Below, in pieces: positions 1 to 8,855 of a DNA stretch of 64,000 nucleotides. The translations under genes were made by a program, and so were the position numbers. Every line of letters starts with the position of its first letter. Position 1 is the first letter of the stretch. The DNA comes from Thermoanaerobacter pseudethanolicus ATCC 33223 (GTDB taxonomy: Bacteria; Bacillota; Thermoanaerobacteria; Thermoanaerobacterales; Thermoanaerobacteraceae), in the NCBI RefSeq assembly GCF_000019085.1, contig NC_010321.1, positions 2,270,001-2,334,000 on the forward strand, written 5' to 3'. The notes under the pieces were generated by a model. It did no database searches and was not told where the DNA came from. It worked only from the letters and a program-made list of their open reading frames with translations.

Positions 1-56
1 TGCACGTCAAGGGCCAAAGATAAAGCAGACAGCAGATTATTATAATTCAAATTCAC
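1..56 (-). CDS. Start of an unidentified gene, truncated by the window edge
   Basis: Only the first 18 or so codons are present, reading leftward out of the window. A clear AGGAGG ribosome binding site lies 8 nt before a GTG codon at 54-56. The in-frame ATG just upstream is followed at once by a stop, so GTG is the start. The peptide begins MNLNYNNLLSALSLALDV. A short amphipathic LLxALSxALD-like opening occurs at the start of many HD-type phosphohydrolase and GAF-HD proteins, but this is too little to assign a family. It follows the two FluC genes on the same strand, 55 nt after the second. Confidence 0.55.
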   Translation of the reverse strand, partial: MNLNYNNLLSALSLALDV

Positions 57-110
57 ATTTTATTCCTCCTAACTGATATTTATTTTCAACTAATATATAT
101 TATACACTAA

Positions 111-494
111 CTAAATTAAATTTCCTATATAAAATCCGACATAATATCCCAATATTCCCCCTATTAGTCCAAATATAATTGTCAATGACATGTATATAAA
201 AGCATGAAAATATTTTTTATCCTTGATTAAGTATACTGTCTCATGTGAAAAAGTTGAATATGTTGTAAAAGCACCTAGAAATCCCGTTGTCAGAAAAAGT
301 TTAACATCATAGCTTAAATTTACATTTATTTTAGGACTTGATAAGAAATTTAATAAAAACGCACCTAATACATTTATAATAAAAGTTTCGATGGGAATAA
401 TTATCTCTCGGTTTTCCTTTATATGCCGCGACATTTCATATCTCAATATTGCTCCAAAAATTCCTCCAATCCCCACATACAGTATATTTTTCAC
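111..494 (-). CDS. crcB: Fluoride channel FluC/CrcB, second copy
   Basis: This is a 127-residue, four-helix membrane protein of the CrcB/Fluc family, which exports fluoride passively through a dual-topology dimer. The family's opening GIGGIFGAILRY is at residues 8-19, and the TTGFLGAFTTYSTFSHE segment, with the phenylalanine/threonine track that lines the pore, is at about 70-86. The start overlaps the stop of the upstream crcB by 4 nt (ATGA), so the two are translationally coupled. The pairing suggests a heterodimeric channel, as in other Firmicutes with tandem fluC genes. Expression should follow the fluoride riboswitch upstream of the first copy. Confidence 0.93.
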   Translation of the reverse strand: MKNILYVGIGGIFGAILRYEMSRHIKENREIIIPIETFIINVLGAFLLNFLSSPKINVNLSYDVKLFLTTGFLGAFTTYSTFSHETVYLIKDKKYFHAFIYMSLTIIFGLIGGILGYYVGFYIGNLI

Positions 495-895
495 TGTTCT
501 TCCTCCCGTTTCTTTAATAAGTCAAAAATTTTGTCAGCAAATTCAAATCCTAAATAAGACATCAAAAGGCCTCCCATTATCGATAAAATCATATAACTTA
601 GAGCAATATAATCTTTCCCTGCTTTTAATAAATTTATTGTTTCCATACTAAACGTGGAAAATGTTGTAAAAGCTCCAATAAATCCTGTTGTTATCGCTAA
701 CCTCAAATTAGTATTTACCTTGTACTCATCCATAGCAAAATTAGCAATAAAACTTAACAAAAAGGAACCTAAAATGTTTATTATAAAAGTTTCAAAGGGA
801 AATACAGTGTGATACATTTTTGTAAAGTAAATTGTTATTAAATATCTCAGTACTGCTCCAAAAAATCCTCCAATCCCTATATAGATGTATTCCAT
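491..895 (-). CDS. crcB: Fluoride channel FluC/CrcB, first copy
   Basis: A 134-residue CrcB/Fluc fluoride channel. I place the start at the ATG at 895 (protein beginning MEYIYIGIGGFFGAVLRY) because AAGGAGA lies just upstream. A longer in-frame ATG at 928 would run into the riboswitch leader and lacks such a site. Family hallmarks are GGFFGAVLRY near residue 8 and TTGFIGAFTTFSTFSME near 75-92, with four hydrophobic segments. It is the first gene behind the fluoride riboswitch and is followed, with a 4-nt overlap, by a second crcB. Together they would lower cytoplasmic fluoride. Confidence 0.95.
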   Translation of the reverse strand: MEYIYIGIGGFFGAVLRYLITIYFTKMYHTVFPFETFIINILGSFLLSFIANFAMDEYKVNTNLRLAITTGFIGAFTTFSTFSMETINLLKAGKDYIALSYMILSIMGGLLMSYLGFEFADKIFDLLKKREEEQ

Positions 896-929
896 GAAAA
901 TCTCCTTTCCGTTTACATTTTGGGGCAAT

Positions 930-951
930 AAAAAGGCCCCTATTAGGCCTT
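930..951 (-). terminator. Riboswitch-controlled intrinsic terminator
   Basis: On the minus strand AAGGCC, a 7-nt loop and GGCCTT are followed by a short U-run. The loop and 3' arm (CCTAATAGGGG) can instead pair with CTCCTATTAGG at the 3' end of the fluoride aptamer. That provides mutually exclusive terminator and antiterminator structures just upstream of the first crcB start. Confidence 0.8.
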
Positions 952-961
952 ATATCCTCCT

Positions 962-1010
962 AATAGGAGCCATCAGCGTTTCCGCATTTATGGCGAGCTC
1001 CATCACCTTA
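962..1010 (-). ncRNA. Fluoride riboswitch (crcB motif) aptamer
   Basis: The minus strand reads GGTGATGGAGCTCGCC, then ATAAATGCGG, then CGCTGATGGCTCCTA. This matches the crcB-motif pattern (GGnGAUGG...CGCC ... GAUGGCUCCU) and its pseudoknotted fold. Its 3' end overlaps the antiterminator half of the expression platform at 930-960. It precedes two fluC genes, the classic regulon of this riboswitch. Fluoride binding is expected to prevent termination and turn the channels on. Confidence 0.93.
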
Positions 1011-1029
1011 TGGTATTTATCACAAATTT

Positions 1030-1058
1030 ATTATAATAAACTACAAATGAAAATGCAA
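1030..1058 (-). promoter_or_regulatory. Sigma-A-type promoter of the fluC operon
   Basis: On the minus strand there is TTGCAT, a 17-nt spacer and TATAAT, ending about 20 nt before the fluoride aptamer. Position and spacing fit a vegetative promoter for the riboswitch leader. Confidence 0.7.
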
Positions 1059-1064
1059 TACCTT

Positions 1065-1664
1065 TTACAATTCCCTTCTACCTTCAAGAGCCCTTGAAAG
1101 AGTTACAACATCGGTGTATTCCAAGTCACCACCTACCGGCACCCCATGAGCAATCCTTGTGACTTTTATTCCTAACGGTTTTAATAGCTTAGCAATGTAC
1201 ATTGCTGTCGCTTCTCCTTCTATGTCAGGATTTGTAGCAAGTATGACTTCTTTTACATTTCCATTTTTTACTCTGTCTAAAAGTTCTTTAATTTTTATAT
1301 CTTCAGGGCCAACGCCCTCTATAGGAGAAATAACACCATGAAGTACATGATACACTCCTTTATACTCTCGTATTTTCTCCATTGCAACAACATCCATAGG
1401 ATGAGAAACAACACATATAAGAGAATGATCTCTTTCTTTATCACTACATATGTTACAAACCTCTGTGTCAGTTATGTTATAACAAATTCTACAATACTTT
1501 ATCTTTTCTTTTGCATCAATAATCGCTTGAGACAAGCTTTTTACCTCTTCCAAAGGCATATTTATTATGAAAAAAGCAAGCCTTTGTGCTGTTTTAGGAC
1601 CTATACCGGGCAACTTTGACAGTTCTTCTATAAGCTTCGCTATAGAAGTAGAATAATAGTTCAT
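1065..1664 (-). CDS. recR: Recombination protein RecR
   Basis: A 199-residue RecR, the usual length, which acts with RecF/RecO in loading RecA at gaps. Visible features are the N-terminal helix-hairpin-helix ([15 protein letters not shown], about 18-32), a four-cysteine zinc module ([16 protein letters not shown], about 57-72) and a Toprim domain ([14 protein letters not shown], then [19 protein letters not shown]). GAGGTG precedes the ATG with good spacing. It directly follows ebfC and dnaX, the conserved dnaX-ebfC-recR order of Firmicutes. Confidence 0.97.
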   Translation of the reverse strand: MNYYSTSIAKLIEELSKLPGIGPKTAQRLAFFIINMPLEEVKSLSQAIIDAKEKIKYCRICYNITDTEVCNICSDKERDHSLICVVSHPMDVVAMEKIREYKGVYHVLHGVISPIEGVGPEDIKIKELLDRVKNGNVKEVILATNPDIEGEATAMYIAKLLKPLGIKVTRIAHGVPVGGDLEYTDVVTLSRALEGRREL

Positions 1665-1673
1665 TTTTTCACC

Positions 1674-2009
1674 TCAAAACAGTCCAGGAATGTTTAATCC
1701 TCCGGTTATCTTTGCCATTTCAGAAGCAATCATTTCTTCTGCATTCCTTAACGCTTGATTAACCGCAGCTAATACAAGGTCTTCTAACGTTTCTACATCA
1801 TCTTTATCTACAACATCAGGATTTATTTCAATACTTACAAGTTCTTTTCTGCCATTAGCAACTGCTTTTACCATCCCACCACCAGCAGTAGCTTCTACAG
1901 TCTTTTGCATTAGCTCTTCTTGCATTTTCTTTATTTCTTCTTGCATCTGTTGGGCTTGTTTAATCATGTTATTTATATTAAACCCGCCCGGAAATCCGCC
2001 TTTTGCCAT
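1674..2009 (-). CDS. ebfC: YbaB/EbfC family nucleoid-associated protein
   Basis: A 111-residue EbfC/YbaB protein, a small dimeric DNA-binding protein nearly always found between dnaX and recR. It has the family features: a glycine-rich start, a long charged and Gln-rich helix ([20 protein letters not shown]), then [16 protein letters not shown] and the conserved IEINPDVVD strand. AGGAGG lies upstream of the ATG. It is probably co-transcribed with recR, which starts 10 nt beyond its stop. Confidence 0.95.
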   Translation of the reverse strand: MAKGGFPGGFNINNMIKQAQQMQEEIKKMQEELMQKTVEATAGGGMVKAVANGRKELVSIEINPDVVDKDDVETLEDLVLAAVNQALRNAEEMIASEMAKITGGLNIPGLF

Positions 2010-2075
2010 AACACTATAACCTCCTAAATTTTATTCTAAAAATATTTATATGCTTTTTTGAATTATTTGTGAAAA

Positions 2076-3632
2076 TTATATTATCTCTATATCTTCACCA
2101 AAAAACTCCTTAACTTGCTGTACAAGTAATTCCTCTTCATTTTTTCTTAATTCAAACTTCAAAGGAATTGCCTTCCCAACTAGTTCTTTTAATATTCCTT
2201 CAATAAAACTTTTGTTTTCCGCTTTGCTCAATTCCTCCTTTAATAAAGCATACTCTTCAGGATATTCTACCACAATTGTTCCTTTTTTTAAATAAGGAAT
2301 CCCTTTTTCTATAAAGGCATACAAAGCTATTCTTTCTTTTTTTATCATTTCTTTTACTTCAGCCCACACCTTTTCTAGATCTATATCCTCTTGCTGTACT
2401 ATTTGCGATGCCACGTTTTCTTCTTTTCCTTCTTCTGGCGAATTTATTTTTTTATTTTTCTCTTCTTTTTCTTCCCTCAAAAAAAATTGTCCTTTTTCTA
2501 ATTTGTCTTCTATTTGTTCTACTCTTGCTAACAAACTCATCATATCGTAAGAAATTTCCGGCTTTATCAACCTCAAAATAGTCACTTCTAAAAGGGTTAA
2601 CGGAGATATAGCATATCTAACTTCTTTTTGTAGATTTATAAATTTTTCTAAAGCGTTAGTCAAAAAAGCTGTACCAAAGTTTTGCACTCTTTCTTTTACA
2701 GTTTCTACATCGCTATACAAAATTTCTTTTAATTCTTCTCCTCCTGTTTTGTAAAGCACCATATCTCTCAAAATATAAGTTAAGGACTTTAAAAAATTCC
2801 CCACGTCTATTCCATAAGACAAAATTTTATCTAATTGTTTCAATGAAGCTGCTACATCTTTAGCATTCATGTAATCTAAAAGAGAAAATAACATTTCATC
2901 ATTAGCTACACCCAACATTTCGCATACATCTTCATAGGTTATAAGGCCTTCTTTGTAAGAAGCACATTGTTCTAGTAGACTTATCGCATCTCTCATAGAA
3001 CCATTTCCATAGATGGCAATAGTTTTAAGTCCCTTTTCTTCGATTTTTATTCCACTGTCATTGCAAATTCTATCAAGATTTTGAGCAATTAACCGCGTAG
3101 GTATTCTTTTAAAGTCAAACCTTTGACACCTTGATAAAATAGTATCAGGCAATTTGTCCGGTTCAGTAGTAGCAAGAATAAAAATCACATGAGGAGGAGG
3201 TTCTTCCAACGTTTTTAAAAGAGCATTAAAAGCCCCTGTAGAAAGCATATGCACTTCATCAATTATATATACTTTGTACTTAGCTTGAGAAGGAGCGTAA
3301 ATTACAGACTCTCTCAATTCTCTTACATCATTTACACTGTTATTAGACGCAGCATCAATCTCTAAAACATCCATCGTAGTGTTGTTATTTATAGCTTGAC
3401 AAATCTCACAAGAATTACAAGGCTCTCCATCTTTATTATTTAAACAATTAACTGCTTTTGCAAAAATCTTAGCTACACTGGTTTTTCCTGTTCCTCTTGT
3501 ACCTGTAAAGAGATAAGCATGTCCTATCTTTTTTAACTTTATTTGGTTTTTTAAAGTTCTTACAATATGTTCTTGCCCCACCACTTCTTTAAAACTTCTT
3601 GGCCTATACTTTCTATACAAAGACTGATACAT
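2076..3632 (-). CDS. dnaX: DNA polymerase III subunits gamma/tau
   Basis: A clamp-loader ATPase subunit of about 518 residues. It begins MYQSLYRKYRPRSF, has Walker A GTRGTGKTSVAKI (about 44-56), a zinc module of four cysteines in CLNNKDGEPCNSCEIC, and Walker B DEVHMLS. The C-terminal third is charged and poorly conserved, as expected for the tau region. I chose the ATG at 3632 because GAGG lies 8 nt before it. A GTG three codons upstream overlaps the ribosome binding site. It is the first gene of the dnaX-ebfC-recR cluster. Confidence 0.96.
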   Translation of the reverse strand: MYQSLYRKYRPRSFKEVVGQEHIVRTLKNQIKLKKIGHAYLFTGTRGTGKTSVAKIFAKAVNCLNNKDGEPCNSCEICQAINNNTTMDVLEIDAASNNSVNDVRELRESVIYAPSQAKYKVYIIDEVHMLSTGAFNALLKTLEEPPPHVIFILATTEPDKLPDTILSRCQRFDFKRIPTRLIAQNLDRICNDSGIKIEEKGLKTIAIYGNGSMRDAISLLEQCASYKEGLITYEDVCEMLGVANDEMLFSLLDYMNAKDVAASLKQLDKILSYGIDVGNFLKSLTYILRDMVLYKTGGEELKEILYSDVETVKERVQNFGTAFLTNALEKFINLQKEVRYAISPLTLLEVTILRLIKPEISYDMMSLLARVEQIEDKLEKGQFFLREEKEEKNKKINSPEEGKEENVASQIVQQEDIDLEKVWAEVKEMIKKERIALYAFIEKGIPYLKKGTIVVEYPEEYALLKEELSKAENKSFIEGILKELVGKAIPLKFELRKNEEELLVQQVKEFFGEDIEII

Positions 3633-3694
3633 GTTTAACACCTCGTTATTTTCAATTGTAACAAAAAAAAAGATATATTTCTACATCTAAAATT

Positions 3695-5593
3695 TTAAGA
3701 AACACTTTCAAATATCTGATTTTTTACTTCCTCTAGCTTTTGCCTCGCATTCATGTAAATTGAGATAAATACATCTACTATTTCAGGATGAAATTGAGTA
3801 CCTTTATGTCTTAAAATTTCATTTACTGCTTCTTCAATAGTCATTCCTTTTCTATAAGCTCTATCAGAAGTCATTGCATCAAAGGCATCAGCCACACCAA
3901 GAATTGCTGCTTCTATAGGGATTTCTTCGCCTTTTAAACCATAAGGATAGCCTTTCCCATCATATCGTTCATGGTGTTTGGAAATAGCTTCTAATATTTC
4001 TTTCGGCAGATCTATAGGCATTAAAATTTTTCTTGATATCTCTGGATGACTTTTTATAACGTTATACTCTTCTTCCGAGAGTTTGCCTTTCTTTAGAAGA
4101 ATAGTATCAGATATACCTATCTTTCCTATATCATGTAATATCCCTGCAATCCTTAATTGTTCTATTTTTTCCCTTGAAAAGCCCATATATTCCCCTATTA
4201 AAACAGCATATTGAGATACTCTCATAGAATGTCCTTTCGTATATAAATCCTTTGCTTCCATTGCATAAGCTAAAGCTTCTATAGTCTTTATATAGACTTT
4301 TTTAATCTCGTCATACAGTTTGGAATTTTCAATTGCCACAGACACTGCGCTGGCAATAGATCTCAATAAACTCATATTTTTGACCGTATTTGCTGCAGTC
4401 CAAACTGTTAAAATTCCCTTAGTTTCATTTCTAAAAATTAAAGGCACTATCACAACTGAATAAACATCTTTAGCTGCAAAAATAGGTGTTATTTTTTCAC
4501 TATGAGAAAACTCTTCTACATCTTTTATTTTTATTTCTTTTTGATTTACTAATTCATTTATGTCCTCTTCTGATAATTTAATTTCTTCATAGACAGGATA
4601 ATCTTTTAATTCTCCCCCTTTTACAAGTAAAACAAACTTATGAAAATACGGATTATATTCTCTTATAGTGCACAAAGGTGAATTTAACAATTCAGCAACT
4701 TTTTCTACTATGTTATTCAATACCTCTTTTATGTCACTTCCCGATGTAAGTAGCCTTCCTACATCACTAATAGCCAATATTTCATTATTCTTTTCAGCTA
4801 TCTGTTTTTTTACATAATACATTTCTGTAATATCTCGAGAAATGCCTTGAATGCCTACCACTTTTTCATCAATTTTTAGCCTTTTAACATGGGTTTCTGT
4901 TATAACCAATAAGCCTTCTTTGTTTTTAAAATTGATTTCTGAAAAATTAATTTTACCTTCCATCATGTTTTTCAAGATTTCTCTGCTGTCTTCATCTACA
5001 ATTTCAAAAATGCTTTTTCCTATCAATTCGTGAGGAGTATAATTTAAATACCTTATAACTCGTGAATTGACAAATTCAATAATAAAATTTTTATCAGTCA
5101 CCCACAAAATATCCCGAATATTTTCTACTAACAATCGATACTTTCTTTCAGAAATTTCTAATTCATGAGTCAAAGCCTCTAATTGCTCGTAGGAAGCTTC
5201 TAATTCCGCGTTAAACTCCTGTAATTCTTCATTTTGTTGTATTAAACTTTCTGTTTGTTCTTTTAATTTTTTATAACTTTGAGATAAGTCTCTAGCCATG
5301 GAATTAAAATTCTCTGAAAGTTCCCTAAGCTCTTTTGAATCAGTAATATTTAACTGATAATCAAAATCCCCCCGAGAAATCCTTTTAACAGCTTCGTTTA
5401 ATTTTTCAATAGGTTCAGACAATTTTTTAGATAAAAAACTCGATAACCCCAGCGAAATTAATAAAATTATTCCCCCTATAAAAACTCTATTTTCAAACCC
5501 TGACAAAAAATAAGCTAATGACAATGAGTAAACAATTACAGAAATTCCAAATAAAGTAAAAAATATCCGTGTATTATAATATCCTTTAAACAT
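3695..5593 (-). CDS. Membrane sensor with HAMP, PAS, GAF and HD-GYP domains
   Basis: This protein of about 632 residues is a probable cyclic-di-GMP phosphodiesterase sensor. Two N-terminal membrane helices (about 6-50) are followed by a HAMP-like linker, a coiled coil (about 105-150), a PAS domain with its PAC motif (about 150-270), a GAF domain (about 280-425) and a C-terminal HD-GYP domain (about 430-620). The HD-GYP domain shows HDIGKIGI and HHERYDGKGYPYGLKG. The start is the ATG at 5593, since GGAGG sits 5 nt before it. An ATG four codons upstream has no such site. The signal it senses cannot be told from the sequence. Confidence 0.9.
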   Translation of the reverse strand: MFKGYYNTRIFFTLFGISVIVYSLSLAYFLSGFENRVFIGGIILLISLGLSSFLSKKLSEPIEKLNEAVKRISRGDFDYQLNITDSKELRELSENFNSMARDLSQSYKKLKEQTESLIQQNEELQEFNAELEASYEQLEALTHELEISERKYRLLVENIRDILWVTDKNFIIEFVNSRVIRYLNYTPHELIGKSIFEIVDEDSREILKNMMEGKINFSEINFKNKEGLLVITETHVKRLKIDEKVVGIQGISRDITEMYYVKKQIAEKNNEILAISDVGRLLTSGSDIKEVLNNIVEKVAELLNSPLCTIREYNPYFHKFVLLVKGGELKDYPVYEEIKLSEEDINELVNQKEIKIKDVEEFSHSEKITPIFAAKDVYSVVIVPLIFRNETKGILTVWTAANTVKNMSLLRSIASAVSVAIENSKLYDEIKKVYIKTIEALAYAMEAKDLYTKGHSMRVSQYAVLIGEYMGFSREKIEQLRIAGILHDIGKIGISDTILLKKGKLSEEEYNVIKSHPEISRKILMPIDLPKEILEAISKHHERYDGKGYPYGLKGEEIPIEAAILGVADAFDAMTSDRAYRKGMTIEEAVNEILRHKGTQFHPEIVDVFISIYMNARQKLEEVKNQIFESVS

Positions 5594-5724
5594 ACTATCC
5601 TCCATCTCTTTTCTTTTGTAAGAATAAGTTCCCTATATTTATTTCGGCTAAAAGCCTTCAAATTTTAAGTAAAAGTTATAAAAAATAATAAGAAATATTT
5701 TCCAGTAAAAGAGCAAAAATAAAA

Positions 5725-5996
5725 GGCCGTACACCCAGCTTCGACCTGCCACCATAAGCGTTACATAAGCAGTTAGCTCCACTCAAGCTCCCCTGCGGCA
5801 CACGGAAGTGTTTGCTTACCGCTGCTTCCTTCCGGACCTGACGGGGTTCGCAAATTTCCGTTGCGCAGGACTCAAGTATCAACGCCACTTACTTATGCCA
5901 GACCTTACAATGGTCAGGCCTCAGCCTGGGAATTCGACCCTGCTATAGCGGGTTGCAGGTTATAGGGCACCGCTACCTCCCCATCTAGTACGGCCA
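5725..5996 (-). ncRNA. ffs: Signal recognition particle RNA, large Bacillus type
   Basis: About 270 nt on the minus strand. The apical domain contains GTCAGGTCCGGAAGGAAGCA, the near-invariant SRP RNA helix 8 with its GGAA tetraloop, and an Alu-like 5' domain is present. The 5' and 3' ends pair (GGCCGTAC with GTACGGCC) and a U-rich stretch follows the 3' end near 5712-5724, consistent with termination. It sits just downstream of two tRNA-Ser genes, a common Firmicute arrangement. Confidence 0.95.
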
Positions 5997-6012
5997 AGAA
6001 TTACCTTTTTCA

Positions 6013-6106
6013 TGGCGGAGAGAGAGGGATTCGAACCCTCGGTACCCCTTTTAAAGGGTACACACGATTTCCAGTCGTGCACCTTCGTCCACTCGGTCAT
6101 CTCTCC
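6013..6106 (-). tRNA. tRNA-Ser (anticodon GGA)
   Basis: A class II tRNA of 94 nt with a long variable arm. The acceptor stem is GGAGAGA/TCTCTCC, the anticodon loop CTGGAAA gives GGA, the T-loop is GGTTCGAATCC-like, and the terminal CCA is encoded. It follows tRNA-Ser(CGA) with a 14-nt spacer and probably shares its transcript. Confidence 0.95.
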
Positions 6107-6120
6107 ACATTTATTTTTCA

Positions 6121-6211
6121 TGGCGGAGAGAGTGAGATTCGAACTCACGAGGCGAAAAATTCGCCCACTCGCTTTCGAGGCGAGCGCTTTCGACCACTCA
6201 GCCATCTCTCC
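6121..6211 (-). tRNA. tRNA-Ser (anticodon CGA)
   Basis: A class II tRNA of 91 nt with the same GGAGAGA acceptor stem as its neighbour. The anticodon stem-loop is CTCGC-CTCGAAA-GCGAG, giving anticodon CGA. It has a long variable arm and an encoded CCA. It starts 4 nt after the tadA stop codon. Confidence 0.95.
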
Positions 6212-6215
6212 GCAC

Positions 6216-6662
6216 CTATTCCCTTAAATTTTCAAAGAAGTCTTTTAAAAGAGTTTTGCATTCTTCTTCCATTATTCCAAAATACACTTCTGTTTTACTT
6301 CCTAAATAGCTGTTATTTAAAATATCAACTACTGTACCTGCAGCACCAGATTTATCACTTTCTGCCCCTATATACACTCTTTTTATGCGAGCTTCTAAAA
6401 TAGCTCCCGCACACATGGGACAAGGCTCTAAAGTCACATACATGCTACAGTCATCAAGTCTCCAACTGCCAAGAGTTTTACAAGCTTCCTTTATCGCTAT
6501 AATCTCTGCATGGGCTGTAGCATCATTTGTAGACTCTTTTTGATTAAATCCTCTTCCAATTATTTGTCCCTCTTTTACAATGACAGCTCCAACAGGTACT
6601 TCACCTAATTGGTAACTTTTTTTCGCCTCTAAAAGAGCTGCCTCCATAAACTTATTAATCAT
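6216..6662 (-). CDS. tadA: tRNA-specific adenosine deaminase TadA
   Basis: A 148-residue zinc-dependent deaminase that converts A34 to inosine in tRNA-Arg(ACG). It shows the catalytic HAEI motif (TAHAEIIAIKEAC) and PCPMCAGAI, which supplies the two zinc-binding cysteines. Length fits the family. I take the ATG at 6662, preceded by GGTGG. An in-frame TTG 18 nt upstream is less likely. The gene is unrelated to the Tad pilus genes farther along. It lies immediately upstream of the tRNA-Ser pair. Confidence 0.95.
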   Translation of the reverse strand: MINKFMEAALLEAKKSYQLGEVPVGAVIVKEGQIIGRGFNQKESTNDATAHAEIIAIKEACKTLGSWRLDDCSMYVTLEPCPMCAGAILEARIKRVYIGAESDKSGAAGTVVDILNNSYLGSKTEVYFGIMEEECKTLLKDFFENLRE

Positions 6663-6780
6663 ATACTCCACCGCAAGCAAAAGTAACTACACTCTTATTT
6701 TTGCTTTTTATTTGTCCTCTGCATAAAGGTATTTTATCAGAGAATTATTTAAGTGTCAAGTATGCTCCTCCTTGACTTAT

Positions 6781-6972
6781 TTAAATCACAAACAATACAA
6801 TATAATACACTATCAAAAGTATTGCACCTAGAGGAACAGCAATTCGTGCCCTTTCAGTACTTTTTATTTTTAATTTGCCCGCTGAAATGATGTTTGGGAT
6901 ATTACCTTGAATTAACATTCCTCCACTAATAAGCATTCCCATTAAAATAGCCCTTATCTGTTCCGGCGTCAT
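6781..6972 (-). CDS. Small hypothetical membrane protein
   Basis: A 63-residue protein with two hydrophobic segments (about 8-28 and 46-63) separated by a basic stretch (KLKIKSTERAR). I do not recognise the family. No strong ribosome binding site is visible before the ATG. Supporting it as a gene are its position 33 nt beyond the SGNH hydrolase on the same strand and its membrane-protein composition. Function unknown. Confidence 0.6.
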   Translation of the reverse strand: MTPEQIRAILMGMLISGGMLIQGNIPNIISAGKLKIKSTERARIAVPLGAILLIVYYIVLFVI

Positions 6973-7005
6973 TGAGGAAAAAATTTCGGCTTAATCTTTA
7001 TATGC

Positions 7006-7731
7006 TCACTCTTTTAAAAGATATGCATAATTTCTTTGCAGATATTCATATATCTTATGTGCTATTATTTTATGTCCCTTCTCATTAGGATGAATACCAT
7101 CAGTGCAAATAAATTGCCTAAAATCGGGATAATCTAAAAAAGCGCTCCTTATATCAATAAGCCTTGTCTTTGTTTCTTCTGCTATACTTAATATAGCTGA
7201 GTTATACTTTTCCTGCCACCAATATATTTTAGTAACACTGCCTAACCACTTTAAAATGTTTTTGCCCATCTCTTCACTGTTTTTGCTTATCCATTTAAAA
7301 TATCTGTCAGCATCCAAAGGAGGTAATGTCATTAACACAGGAATTATGTTTGCATCCTCTAAGGATTTTATCAATTCTTTGAGCTTTTCTTTAAAAATAT
7401 AAAAATCTGTTTTGGGGCTATGCTCATCATAAGGATTCTTCGCAATTTCTTCCCAATCGAAATCACAGTCATTTCCTCCAAATTCTATCAGAACTATATC
7501 AGGTTTATCTTTTAACAAATACCTCTTTAAAATGTCAATACCTTTTAAAAGAGTATTTCCAAACTTAGCAATATTTTTTACTGTTCCTTTTATGTTGTCC
7601 TTTAGTAAATTTACATAATTTACGTCTGATATAACGTATTTACTTTTTTCCTTACTATATACTACACCCTTTGAAATAGAATCCCCTGCTACAACGATAT
7701 CATAATAATTTTCCAATGTCATGCCGGCCAT
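7006..7731 (-). CDS. SGNH/GDSL-type hydrolase
   Basis: A cytoplasmic esterase/lipase-type protein of about 241 residues. The SGNH catalytic blocks are visible: block I AGDSISKG with the nucleophilic serine (about 16-20), block III with GGND (about 85-90), and block V DGIHPNEKGH with the Asp/His pair near the C-terminus. No signal peptide is present. I chose the ATG at 7731, 8 nt after GGGGAAG. A GTG three codons upstream is possible. Its substrate (acyl ester, acetylated sugar or lipid) cannot be inferred. Confidence 0.85.
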   Translation of the reverse strand: MAGMTLENYYDIVVAGDSISKGVVYSKEKSKYVISDVNYVNLLKDNIKGTVKNIAKFGNTLLKGIDILKRYLLKDKPDIVLIEFGGNDCDFDWEEIAKNPYDEHSPKTDFYIFKEKLKELIKSLEDANIIPVLMTLPPLDADRYFKWISKNSEEMGKNILKWLGSVTKIYWWQEKYNSAILSIAEETKTRLIDIRSAFLDYPDFRQFICTDGIHPNEKGHKIIAHKIYEYLQRNYAYLLKE

Positions 7732-7740
7732 TTTTATCAC

Positions 7741-7958
7741 TTCCCCATAAATTTTTTATTTACCAAAACATTAATGGGCATCAACCTACTTGTAAGCAAA
7801 AATTAGTTTTTAACTAAATTTCATCATCATTATACCACTAATAATCTTTTACACAAATAGAAAAAATTTTTACCAAAATATCAATTTACATTAATACTCA
7901 GCCTTCACGTTAAAAAACAATAAAAAATTAAGTTAAATTAGAGCTTTTTATAGTAAAA
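7741..7958. other. AT-rich intergenic stretch and 3' exon of the intron array
   Basis: Apart from the ribosome binding site of the SGNH gene at its left end, I see no gene, tRNA remnant or clear terminator in these 218 nt. Its right end abuts the 3' end of group II intron A. Before intron insertion it adjoined the terminator now at 15004. Confidence 0.6.
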
Positions 7959-8037
7959 ATCGAGTAGGAGCTGAATAATTATTTTATTCAGCGTCCTCTC
8001 ACACCACCGTACGTACCGTTCGGTATACGGCGGTTCA

Positions 8038-8652
8038 TTAGGAATTGTGTACAATTAGATATCTTTGGGATAAACTCTTATAACCTATGCTTTCAAAGTA
8101 TTTATTTGTAAGAGTCTTATTTAGGATTGGGCTATTGGATATTCTCCAGTAGCCTTTCCTTGTATTGGCGTATTCCCAGGCTTTTTGTTCTTCTACTCCT
8201 AGTTTTACTAGGTTATCATGCTTCGTTTTTATCTTCTTCCATTGTTTCCATATACATGCCCTTAGTCTTCGCCTTATCCATTCGTCAAGGGTTTTCATTA
8301 TGCTTTTTGCGTCTGCTAATCCAAAATAGTTGACCCATCCTGTTGTTATTTGATTTAGTCTTTTTATTCTGTTTTCCATGCTTATTCCCTTGTTCCGATT
8401 GGTTATTTCTCTTACTTTTTCCTTAAACCTTTTGATGGATTTTTCATGGATTCTTATTCTTACTTCGTTTTCTTTTGTGTAGAATGAAAATCCAAGAAAT
8501 TTTCTTCTCCATGGTCTATCTACAGCACTTTTTGCTTCATTGATTTTTAATTTTAATTTGCTTTCTATGAATTTCTTTATGCTCTTCATTACTCTGTTTC
8601 CTGCAGACCTGCTTTTTACATATATGTTGCAGTCATCTGTGTCAATTCTCAA
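8038..8652 (-). pseudogene. C-terminal half of the broken intron A reverse transcriptase/maturase
   Basis: This segment encodes the thumb/maturase part of a group II intron protein. From DDCNIYVKSRSAGNR to the C-terminal LSQRYLIVHNS it is nearly identical to residues about 270-470 of the intact protein in copy B. The open frame runs into the transposon at 8640 and so gains a few foreign residues. True homology ends at 8639. It has no ribosome binding site of its own and is a remnant. Confidence 0.9.
8632..8639. repeat. Target-site duplication, left copy (GTCATCTG)
   Basis: GTCATCTG at 8632-8639 is repeated at 11854-11861, on either side of the three-gene transposon. In the intact intron copy B the site occurs once in the homologous stretch. 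This 8-bp duplication marks a genuine transposition event. Confidence 0.9.
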
Positions 8653-8820
8653 ATTAAATCTCCAAAGATTTTCAAATTATAATGGCATTTTTTAAGTGCA
8701 TAAAAGTATTTTTTCTCAAATTATCACAGCCTGATTAAAAATTTTTTTCACTTTTTAAGAGCATAACCGCCAAAATATGTTAATATCTGTTATTGGCAAT
8801 TTGGGTTAATTGAAGTATAA

Positions 8821-8855
8821 TAAAAAATGAGAGTAGCGAAAGCTACTACTCTCAT
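8821..8855 (-). terminator. Terminator after the transposon ATPase gene
   Basis: On the minus strand ATGAGAGTAG and CTACTCTCAT pair, and TTTTTTATT follows. The stop codon of the ATPase gene lies in the 5' arm. Confidence 0.85.

Noticed and set aside
5676-6403. Several open frames on both strands across 5.7-6.4 kb
   Set aside because: They are read through the SRP RNA, the two tRNA-Ser genes and antisense tadA. The RNA genes explain the sequence.
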